From assembly GCA_903894655.1 (NCBI GenBank), contig CAITQY010000004.1, positions 1-7,106 of the forward strand: a DNA stretch of 7,106 nt. Direction: 5' to 3'. The notes under the pieces were generated by a model. That model worked only from the letters and a program-made list of their open reading frames with translations, did no database searches and was not told where the DNA came from. This DNA is from an uncultured Gemmatimonadota bacterium (lineage in GTDB: Bacteria > Gemmatimonadota > Gemmatimonadetes > Gemmatimonadales > Gemmatimonadaceae). The position numbers and the translations under genes were made by a program. The stretch's first letter is position 1; the number at the start of each line of letters is the position of its first letter. Below, piece after piece: positions 1 through 6,635 of the stretch.

Positions 1-1
1 C

Positions 2-1372
2 GAGAAGCTGAAGGTAGAGGCGGGCCTCGAGCGCGTCATGTCGATGATGGAAAACGTGCCCATCAACCTCATGATGGCCGATCTCGACTTGCACATCACG
101 TATCTCAATCCGGCCTCGGAGAAGACGCTTAAAACCATTGAGCATCTCATGCCGATCAAGGCCGACAAGGCGCTCGGCGCCAACATCGACATCTTCCACC
201 GCGATCCCAAGCATCAGCGCAACATCCTCAAGGATCCGCGTAACCTGCCGCACCAGGCGCATATTCAGCTTGGACCGGAAACGCTCGATCTGCGCGTGAG
301 TGCGATCTACGATAAAGCCGGTAACTATGTCGGTCCGATGATCAGTTGGGCCGTGATCACGCAGCAGCTCGAGACCGAACGGCAGATCAAGGACGCGCAG
401 GAGCGCGAAACCAAGGCCGCCGCCGAGTTGCGTGAGAAGGTCGATGCGATGCTCGACGTCGTCAATGCGGCAGCGGGCGGCGATCTCACGCGCGAACTGC
501 ATGTGAAGGGTACCGATGCCATTGGTCAGATGGGCGAGGCGCTGTCGCGCTTCATCGGGGACCTGCGCCTCAGCATGAAGGCGATCGGCAACAATGCGAG
601 TGCGCTGGCTGCCGCGGCCGAGGAGCTCACGGCCGTGAGCCATCAGATGAGCGCCAACGCTGAAGAGACGAGCGCCCAGGCGAACGTCGTCTCCGCCGCG
701 TCGGAACAAGTGAGCCGCAACGTCGTCACCGTGGCCACGGGCACCGAAGAGATGGGCGCCAGCATTCGCGAGATCGCCGGGAGCGCCGCCAACGCCTCCA
801 AGGTGGCCGATAATGCGGTGCGTGTCGCCGAGTCGACCAACAAGATCGTTTCCAAGCTGGGCATCTCCAGTGCGGAGATCGGCAAGGTGATCAAGGTCAT
901 CACCTCCATCGCACAACAGACCAATCTGCTGGCGCTCAACGCAACCATCGAGGCGGCGCGCGCCGGCGAGGCGGGTAAGGGCTTCGCGGTCGTTGCCAAC
1001 GAGGTCAAGGAACTGGCTAAGGAAACGGCGAAGGCCACCGAAGACATCAGCCAGAAGATCGAAGCGATTCAGGCCGACACCGCTGGCTCGGTGAACGGGA
1101 TCCGCGAGATCGGCGAAATCATCGCGCAGATCTCCGACCTGCAAACCACCATCGCCAGCGCCGTCGAGGAACAAACCGCGACTACGAACGAGATGGCGCG
1201 CAACGTCAGCGAAGCGGCCAAGGGATCCGCCGAGATCGCCCAGAACATCACCGGGGTCGCTCAGGCGGCGTCGAGCACTTCACACGGAGCCTCCGACTCA
1301 CTCCGTGCCTCGTCGGAGCTGTCCCGCATGTCGTCCGAGCTGCAGGCGCTCGTGCAACGCTTCACGCTCTAA
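2..1372 (+). CDS. Methyl-accepting chemotaxis protein, PAS-HAMP-like-MCP signal, 5'-truncated
   Basis: This is a receptor that should control a CheA kinase through CheW. The frame is open to the left edge (it reads EKLKVEAGLERV before the first Met at 38), so the true start is probably upstream. Numbering from Met38: a PAS domain at about 4-108, a charged coiled-coil linker at 106-135, a HAMP-like segment at about 132-180 (AGGDLT and GTDAIGQMGEAL patterns), and an MCP signalling hairpin at about 181-444. The hairpin tip has the family signature QQTNLLALNATIEAARAGEAG (tip Glu about 311). Four sites fit the Glu-pair methylation consensus: AAAAEELTA, SANAEETSA, ATGTEEMGA and ASAVEEQTA. No transmembrane segment is visible, so the seen part is cytoplasmic. 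The protein ends in RFTL, with no CheR-docking pentapeptide. The ligand of the PAS domain cannot be read from the sequence. Further PAS domains upstream are likely by analogy with similar receptors. The neighbouring cheB and cheR support a role in adaptation-coupled signalling. Confidence 0.95.
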   Translation, partial: EKLKVEAGLERVMSMMENVPINLMMADLDLHITYLNPASEKTLKTIEHLMPIKADKALGANIDIFHRDPKHQRNILKDPRNLPHQAHIQLGPETLDLRVSAIYDKAGNYVGPMISWAVITQQLETERQIKDAQERETKAAAELREKVDAMLDVVNAAAGGDLTRELHVKGTDAIGQMGEALSRFIGDLRLSMKAIGNNASALAAAAEELTAVSHQMSANAEETSAQANVVSAASEQVSRNVVTVATGTEEMGASIREIAGSAANASKVADNAVRVAESTNKIVSKLGISSAEIGKVIKVITSIAQQTNLLALNATIEAARAGEAGKGFAVVANEVKELAKETAKATEDISQKIEAIQADTAGSVNGIREIGEIIAQISDLQTTIASAVEEQTATTNEMARNVSEAAKGSAEIAQNITGVAQAASSTSHGASDSLRASSELSRMSSELQALVQRFTL

Positions 1373-1387
1373 GCGGCTCCGCCTCAC

Positions 1388-2977
1388 ATGGCCCGTCGTC
1401 CGCGCGCACTCACGGCCCTCACACGAGGTGTCCAGCTGGCCGGCTTGTCTGCCGACCTGGTGCGCGCGCAGACGAGAGGTGCCGATCCCGCCGTGCGCCA
1501 ACGCATTATCGCACGGCTCGGCGCCATGCACGGCCTACCACAGAAGATCGGGCAGGTCATCAGCCTCGGCGAACTCGATGCCAGCGAGCCCGCCGAGGTG
1601 TCGTACTCGGCGCTCACCGAATCTGGCGCCGCACTCCCCATCGCGCAGATTCAGCCACTCGTCGAACAGGCACTTGGTGCGCCGCTCAGCGAGCGGTTTC
1701 GGTTCTTTTCACCGGTCGGAATCTCGGCCTCGATCGGCCAGGTGCACCGCGCCACGCTTCACGATGGACGCAGCGTGGCCGTGAAGGTGCAGTATCCCGG
1801 CATCGGCGACGCCATGGGACTCGATCTCGGCGCGCTCGAATGGCTCACCCTGCCCTTTGGCGGGTTCGGTCGCGGATTCGACATGGCCGCCTATCGCGGC
1901 GAAGTCGGCGCCATGCTGGCCAGTGAACTGGACTACACACGCGAAGCCGTCACCCTCCGGCGCCTAGCCACGCTCACCGAGCGTATTCCCGGGCTCGAGC
2001 TGCCGCGCGCCGTTGCCGAGCTGTCAACACCGACGGTCCTCACCATGTCGTGGCTCGCCGGCGACACGTTTCACACCACGAAACAGTGGTCCGCCGCGCA
2101 GCGCGCCGACACCCTGCGCATTCTCGCGCGCTTCTTCTTGGAGAGCGTGTTTCAGGCGCGACTCCTGCACGCCGACCCACACGCCGGCAACTACCGCTTC
2201 CGGCTCGAGAACGGCGCCGTCCGTGTCGGCGTCATCGACTTCGGCTGCGCCAAAGCGTTACCCGTCGATTTCACAGATGCGCTGGCGCGTCTCTTCCGGC
2301 TCGCGCTGACCGGTGATACCACAGCCGACGCGTATCTCGCTTGCTACATCGACCTAGGGTTTCGCGCCGAACTGATGGAACCGATGGCGGATCGACTCGG
2401 TGCGTTCACCGCGCTGATGCTCGAACCGTGGCTGTCGAGGGAACCGTTCAACTTTGACACATGGCAGTTGGGGCCGCGCATGGCCGAGGTGCTTGGCGAG
2501 TTCCGCTGGAACCTGCGCGTATCCGGTCCCGCCAACGCGATCTTCGTGGTACGCGCGTGGCAGGGACTGCTGTCCTACGCCCGCGCTCTCCATGCGCCCG
2601 TCGCGCTACGTCCAATGCTCGACGCCATGCTAGGCGATGATTCACCGCTCATGAAATCCGCATCATCGCCAGCGCGCGCAGCTGCGCACGCACCGGTGAT
2701 GACGCGCGACATGATCGACACACGCACCGAGGCGATTGCGCAACACCTCATGATCCGGGTGAGTGAGAGTGGCGCCCCGCGCGTCACGCTCACTTTCCCG
2801 GGACGCTGTGCCGATACTCTCGAAGAGTTGATGCCGGATGATTTGCGAGCACGGCTCGCACGCGAGGGAACCAACCTCGCCGGTATCGTGGGGATGTCAG
2901 CGAAGCGCGGACACGTCCCCGGTGTGCTGTTCGAATCACATCATGAGCAGCAACACGTTCGCGTTTGGCTGGAGTAG
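1388..2977 (+). CDS. ABC1/UbiB/AarF-family atypical protein kinase-like protein with C-terminal extension
   Basis: The protein has 529 residues and belongs to the ABC1 (UbiB/AarF/ADCK) atypical kinase family, known for ATP-dependent roles in quinone biosynthesis and lipid homeostasis. Family marks appear in order: the KxGQ motif as KIGQ (53-56); the Ala-rich nucleotide loop as SASIGQVHRA (113-122); the lysine in VAVKVQYPGI (K133); the Glu of ELDYTREA (E180); the catalytic loop HADPHAGN (261-268, D263 and N268); and the metal-binding DFG (284-286). All expected active-site residues are present, so it is probably an active ATP binder. No membrane helix is obvious at the C-terminus, unlike UbiB proper. 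Residues about 437-529 follow the kinase fold and match nothing I recognise. The start is the first ATG after the stop of the upstream receptor gene, 15 bases away and in the same frame; no Shine-Dalgarno sequence is visible, so translation may be coupled. Its place between two receptor genes suggests a link to signalling, but the substrate is unknown. Confidence 0.9.
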   Translation: MARRPRALTALTRGVQLAGLSADLVRAQTRGADPAVRQRIIARLGAMHGLPQKIGQVISLGELDASEPAEVSYSALTESGAALPIAQIQPLVEQALGAPLSERFRFFSPVGISASIGQVHRATLHDGRSVAVKVQYPGIGDAMGLDLGALEWLTLPFGGFGRGFDMAAYRGEVGAMLASELDYTREAVTLRRLATLTERIPGLELPRAVAELSTPTVLTMSWLAGDTFHTTKQWSAAQRADTLRILARFFLESVFQARLLHADPHAGNYRFRLENGAVRVGVIDFGCAKALPVDFTDALARLFRLALTGDTTADAYLACYIDLGFRAELMEPMADRLGAFTALMLEPWLSREPFNFDTWQLGPRMAEVLGEFRWNLRVSGPANAIFVVRAWQGLLSYARALHAPVALRPMLDAMLGDDSPLMKSASSPARAAAHAPVMTRDMIDTRTEAIAQHLMIRVSESGAPRVTLTFPGRCADTLEELMPDDLRARLAREGTNLAGIVGMSAKRGHVPGVLFESHHEQQHVRVWLE

Positions 2978-3043
2978 CCGACGACGGCTTCTCAGAGTGC
3001 TTCTCGGCACTTGCATGCAAGACACAACCTCCGGATCACCACG

Positions 3044-5029
3044 ATGGCCCCCGCTACCGCCACCCCCGCCCGCTCCACCCGCCGTCCAAGTGCCGCGCCC
3101 GACACCACGCTCGCCGACTCGCGCACCGCAGATCACGCAAACAGCCAGGCGATCGTCGATGCGATCTCCCGGTCACAGGCCGTCATCGAGTTCGATCTCG
3201 ACGGAACGATTCTGACCGCCAATGAGAACTTCTGCGCGGTGATGGGTTACCGCCTGGCGGATATCCAAGGTCGCCATCACCGCCTCTTCGTGGACTCCGT
3301 ATACGCGTCGAGCCCGGGGTATGCGAAGTTCTGGAGCGACCTGCGCGCCGGACAGTTCGTGACCGCGGAGTTTACGCGACGCAAGCAGGATGGCAGCGAC
3401 ATCTTTCTGCAGGCCAGCTATGTCCCGGTGCTCGACGCCCAGCAGCATCCGGTGAAGGTGATCAAGTTCGCGACCGATGTCAGCGCCACCAAGCAGCGTG
3501 AGGCCGACCTCTCCGGTCGAATTGACGCGATCAATCGGGTGCAAGCCGTTATCGAGTTCGCGCTCGATGGCACGATCGTGCACGCCAACGACAACTTCCT
3601 CAGCACGCTCGGCTATCGGCTCGACGAAGTCGTGGGGCGCCACCACCGCATGTTTGTGGAACCGGCCTACGCCGCCAGCACGGAATATGCGCAGTTCTGG
3701 CGTGATCTCGGCGCCGGGACGTTTCAGAAGGCCGAGTACAAGCGCATTGCCAAGGGCGGCAAGGAAGTGTGGATCGAGGCGTCGTATAACCCGATCTTCG
3801 ATGCGCGTGGACGCGTCAGCAAGGTCGTGAAGTTCGCCATCGATGTGACCGAGCAGAAGTTGCGCGCGGCCAACAACGAGGGACAGCTTGCCGCCATCAA
3901 CCGGGCACAGGCCGTGATCGAGTTCTCACTCGACGGCACCATCCTGCATGCGAATGAAAACTTCCTGAGCACGCTCGGCTACCGCCTCGACGAGATCGCG
4001 GGCAAGCATCACAGCATGTTCGTCGATCCTACCTATGCGCGCTCGGCTGAGTACACCAAGTTCTGGGCGGATCTCAACGCCGGCACGTTCCAGCAGGCGG
4101 AGTACAAGCGCGTGGGCAAAGGGGGTCGTGCCGTCTGGATACAGGCGAGCTACAACCCCATCTTCGACCTGAACGGCAAACCGTACAAGGTGGTGAAGTT
4201 CGCTACCGACGTGAACGAACAGAAGCTGCTGCTGGCGATGGTCAGCAACAGCGCGCAGTCGCTCGCGGGTGCGGCCGAGGAGCTCACCGCGTCGAGTCAC
4301 GCCATGAGTGCGGCGGCCGAAGAGACGAGTGCGCAAGCCAACGTCGTCTCGGCGGCATCGGAGCAGGTGAGTCGCAACGTCTCGACCGTCGCCACCGGCA
4401 CGGAGGAGATGGGGGCCAGCATCCGCGAGATCGCAACGAATGCGGCGGAAGCGTCGCGGGTCGCGATGAGTGCCGTGCGAGTCACGCAGGATACCAATGC
4501 GACAGTCGCGAAGCTGGGCCTTTCCAGTGCGGAAATCGGCAAAGTGATCAAGGTCATTACCTCGATCGCGCAGCAGACGAACCTGTTGGCGCTGAACGCG
4601 ACCATCGAAGCAGCACGGGCCGGCGAGGCCGGCAAGGGGTTTGCGGTCGTCGCCAACGAAGTGAAGGAGCTCGCGAAGGAAACCGCGAAGGCCACGGAAG
4701 ACATCAGCCAAAAGATCGAGGCCATTCAGGCGGATACCACTGGCGCGGTCAACGCCATCCGCGAGATCTCGATCATCATCGACAAGATCGCGGAGATTCA
4801 AACCACCATCGCCAGCGCCGTCGAAGAACAGACCGCCACGACGAACGAGATGGCGCGGAACGTGTCGGAGGCGGCGACCGGCTCGGCAGACATCGCCCAG
4901 AACATCACCGGCGTGGCCCAGGCTGCGATCTCGACCTCGCAAGGCGCAGCAGACTCCCTGCAGGCCTCGTCGGAGCTCGTCCGAATGGCGTCCGAGCTGC
5001 AGTCGATGGTCGCCAAGTTCAACTTCTGA
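3044..5029 (+). CDS. Soluble methyl-accepting chemotaxis protein with three tandem PAS domains
   Basis: This is a cytoplasmic chemoreceptor of 661 residues from ATG 3044. The N-terminus (about 1-33) is Ala/Pro/Thr-rich. Three PAS domains follow at about 34-149, 156-271 and 278-393, repeating every 122 residues exactly (SQAVIEF, VQAVIEF and AQAVIEF mark the copies). Each has the G[RK]HH..[LM]FV[DE] segment and ends in a KFA.DV strand. The signalling hairpin spans about 394-661, with tip QQTNLLALNATIEAARAGEAG and Glu-pair methylation sites AGAAEELTA, SAAAEETSA, ATGTEEMGA and ASAVEEQTA. There is no membrane segment and no HAMP domain; PAS3 joins the hairpin directly. The layout resembles soluble PAS-MCP receptors such as BdlA, which has two PAS domains. 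The PAS cofactor is unknown. An in-frame TTG at 3011 would add 11 residues. ATG is preferred because it is the commoner codon, but neither start has a good Shine-Dalgarno sequence. The signalling half is about 84% identical to that of the first receptor in the window. Confidence 0.95.
   Translation: MAPATATPARSTRRPSAAPDTTLADSRTADHANSQAIVDAISRSQAVIEFDLDGTILTANENFCAVMGYRLADIQGRHHRLFVDSVYASSPGYAKFWSDLRAGQFVTAEFTRRKQDGSDIFLQASYVPVLDAQQHPVKVIKFATDVSATKQREADLSGRIDAINRVQAVIEFALDGTIVHANDNFLSTLGYRLDEVVGRHHRMFVEPAYAASTEYAQFWRDLGAGTFQKAEYKRIAKGGKEVWIEASYNPIFDARGRVSKVVKFAIDVTEQKLRAANNEGQLAAINRAQAVIEFSLDGTILHANENFLSTLGYRLDEIAGKHHSMFVDPTYARSAEYTKFWADLNAGTFQQAEYKRVGKGGRAVWIQASYNPIFDLNGKPYKVVKFATDVNEQKLLLAMVSNSAQSLAGAAEELTASSHAMSAAAEETSAQANVVSAASEQVSRNVSTVATGTEEMGASIREIATNAAEASRVAMSAVRVTQDTNATVAKLGLSSAEIGKVIKVITSIAQQTNLLALNATIEAARAGEAGKGFAVVANEVKELAKETAKATEDISQKIEAIQADTTGAVNAIREISIIIDKIAEIQTTIASAVEEQTATTNEMARNVSEAATGSADIAQNITGVAQAAISTSQGAADSLQASSELVRMASELQSMVAKFNF
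3176..4273 (+). repeat. Three tandem 366-bp PAS-coding repeats
   Basis: There are three in-frame units of exactly 122 codons, starting at the Gln codon of QAVIEF at 3176, 3542 and 3908. Each unit includes its linker to the next; the last runs into the signalling domain. Copies 2 and 3 share 79 of 107 core residues by my count, and copy 1 is more divergent. At DNA level the copies differ at many synonymous positions, so this is an old internal duplication held by protein selection rather than a recent expansion. Confidence 0.85.
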
Positions 5030-5056
5030 GACCGATCCCTCATGACTTCCACTACC

Positions 5057-5060
5057 GGAG
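5057..5060 (+). promoter_or_regulatory. Shine-Dalgarno sequence of the CheY-type gene
   Basis: GGAG lies 7 bases before ATG 5068 and fixes that start. It is one of only two clear Shine-Dalgarno sequences in the window. Confidence 0.7.
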
Positions 5061-5067
5061 TGCTCGT

Positions 5068-5442
5068 ATGCGTGCCCTGATCGTCGACGATTCCCGCGCC
5101 ATGCGCGCGGTGATCGGCAAGATGGTAGGCGATCTCGGCGTCGCCACGACGTTTGCCGCGAACGGTCGCGATGCGCTCGAGCAACTCGCGGCCCATGGTC
5201 GCCCGGATTTCGCGCTCGTGGATTGGAATATGCCCGAGATGAACGGCTTTGAGTTTCTGCTCGCGGTACGTGCCGATCCTCGCTACATGGACCTGCCCCT
5301 GCTCATGGTCACCACCGAAACCGAGATGAGCCAGGTCATGAAAGCCCTCGAGTGTGGCGCGAACGAGTATGTGATGAAGCCGTTCACGGCCGATATCCTG
5401 CGGGACAAGCTGGACATGCTCGGCCTCGTTCCCGCGGCCTGA
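5068..5442 (+). CDS. cheY: CheY-type single-domain response regulator
   Basis: The protein is a 124-residue stand-alone receiver, the usual length for CheY, with no output domain. The acidic pocket is D7 and D8 (LIVDDS), the phospho-acceptor is D52 (ALVDWNMPEMNG), the switch residue is T82 (LMVTTE), the aromatic switch residue is Y101 and the conserved lysine is K104 (YVMKPFT). All phosphorylation residues are intact. It should be phosphorylated by CheA and then act on a flagellar motor or another output, or serve as a phosphate sink; the sequence does not say which. It sits 38 bases after the triple-PAS receptor and 2 bases before cheB, in the same operon. The product is clear, but whether this is the motor-binding CheY or one of several paralogues cannot be told. 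Confidence 0.93.
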   Translation: MRALIVDDSRAMRAVIGKMVGDLGVATTFAANGRDALEQLAAHGRPDFALVDWNMPEMNGFEFLLAVRADPRYMDLPLLMVTTETEMSQVMKALECGANEYVMKPFTADILRDKLDMLGLVPAA

Positions 5443-5444
5443 CC

Positions 5445-6635
5445 ATGCGTCGCATTCGCGTCCTCGTTGTGGATGATGCCGTCGTCGTGCGTCGGCTCGT
5501 CACCGACGTCTTGGCGGCCGATCCCGAGATTGAAGTGGTCGGGGTCGCAGCGAATGGACGGATCGCGCTGCAGAAGATCGCGCAGCTCGCGCCGGATATC
5601 ATCACGCTCGATATCGAGATGCCGGAGATGGACGGTCTCACGACGGTGACGGAGATTCGAAAGACGTGGAAGACACTGCCCATCATCATGTTCAGCACGC
5701 TGACGGAACGCGGCGCGCAGGCCACGATGGAGGCGCTCGCCCGCGGAGCCACCGATTACGTGACCAAGCCCGCCAACGTGGGCAGTGTGACGATCGCTCA
5801 GCAGCGGATCCGCGACGATCTGATTCCCCGGATCAAGTCACTCTGCGTTGGAGTGCTGCCTGCGGCGCCGCGCGCGAGCATTGCCGACCAGTTGGCGAAG
5901 GTGGCCGGCACGCCGCCGCCGCGACCGCTGCGTCCCGCGCCGACCGGCCCGCCGCAAAGCATCAGCATTGTGGCCATCGGTTGTTCAACCGGCGGTCCGA
6001 ATGCGTTGATCGAGATTCTTCCCAAGCTCCCCGCGGACTTTCCACTGCCGATCGTGATCACGCAGCACATGCCGCCGATGTTCACAAAGTTTCTCGCCGA
6101 CCGGCTCTCCGCGATGTCGAAACTCTCCGTGCGTGAAGCCACCGAAGGGGCGGTCATCGCGCCGGGCGTCGCGTGGATTGCCCCCGGTGACCATCACTTG
6201 GTGCTCAAGACCGTTGGGGGCCGCGTCATCGCGACGCTCACGAAGGGGCCGCCAGAGAATTCGTGTCGTCCCGCGGTCGATGTCATGATGCGATCGGTCG
6301 TCGAGTGCTACGGTCCGCGCGTCCTGTCCGTCATCCTCACCGGTATGGGTCAGGACGGATTGCGCGGCAGCGAGGCGGTACACGACGCTGGCGGCAGTGT
6401 CTTTGCTCAGGACGAAGCGACCTCGGTCGTGTGGGGCATGCCCGGCTTTGTCGCCCGCGCCGGGATCGCCTCCCAGGTGCTGCCACTCGACCGCATCGCC
6501 CAGGCCATTATCGATCGCGTCGGCACCGGACCGATCACCTCGCCCAGCGCTCCATCGCGTGCCGTATCGCTGCCGGCATCGCGCAGTGCGTCTCCTTCTT
6601 CTTCTGCAACACCGTCAGGTGGCACATGGCAATGA
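5445..6635 (+). CDS. cheB: CheB, chemotaxis protein-glutamate methylesterase/deamidase
   Basis: CheB removes methyl groups from receptor glutamates and deamidates receptor glutamines when its receiver is phosphorylated by CheA. The product has 396 residues. The receiver domain (about 1-125) has D10 and D11 (VVDDA), phospho-acceptor D56 (LDIEMPEMDG), S84/T85 and K108 (YVTKPAN). A Pro-rich linker follows (about 155-171). The methylesterase domain (about 173-360) carries the catalytic triad: S181 in IGCSTGG, H208 in ITQHMP and D304 in LTGMGQDG. The last 35 or so residues form a Ser/Pro/Ala-rich tail after the usual end of CheB. The start at ATG 5445 lies 2 bases after the cheY stop. The frame is open further upstream, but a longer form would overlap cheY and add residues outside the receiver fold. 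No clear Shine-Dalgarno sequence is visible, so coupling to cheY translation is likely. Confidence 0.96.
   Translation: MRRIRVLVVDDAVVVRRLVTDVLAADPEIEVVGVAANGRIALQKIAQLAPDIITLDIEMPEMDGLTTVTEIRKTWKTLPIIMFSTLTERGAQATMEALARGATDYVTKPANVGSVTIAQQRIRDDLIPRIKSLCVGVLPAAPRASIADQLAKVAGTPPPRPLRPAPTGPPQSISIVAIGCSTGGPNALIEILPKLPADFPLPIVITQHMPPMFTKFLADRLSAMSKLSVREATEGAVIAPGVAWIAPGDHHLVLKTVGGRVIATLTKGPPENSCRPAVDVMMRSVVECYGPRVLSVILTGMGQDGLRGSEAVHDAGGSVFAQDEATSVVWGMPGFVARAGIASQVLPLDRIAQAIIDRVGTGPITSPSAPSRAVSLPASRSASPSSSATPSGGTWQ
6617..6622 (+). promoter_or_regulatory. Shine-Dalgarno sequence of cheR
   Basis: AGGTGG, inside the end of cheB, lies 9 bases before ATG 6632 but only 3 bases before the alternative ATG 6626. 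It therefore favours the 6632 start and the 4-base ATGA overlap with the cheB stop. Confidence 0.6.

Noticed and set aside
1305..1784. A 159-codon + strand open frame spanning the receptor/ABC1 kinase junction
   Set aside because: It overlaps two well-supported genes in another frame, and its product is Arg/Ser/Pro-rich with no domain, so it is an out-of-frame shadow.
2978..3043. A possible terminator or promoter in the 66-base gap before the triple-PAS receptor
   Set aside because: There is no GC-rich hairpin followed by a T-run, and no convincing -35/-10 or -24/-12 pair. Only the short palindrome stands out.
3926..4942. A 338-codon open frame on the - strand opposite the triple-PAS receptor
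   Set aside because: The + strand carries a clear MCP across this whole stretch. The antisense translation is Arg/Asp/Gly/Leu-rich with no recognisable domain, as expected from GC-rich codon bias read backwards.
5352..5444. A longer CheB start at GTG 5352
   Set aside because: It would overlap the end of cheY by about 90 bases and add 31 residues before a receiver that begins naturally at ATG 5445 (MRRIRVLVVDD).
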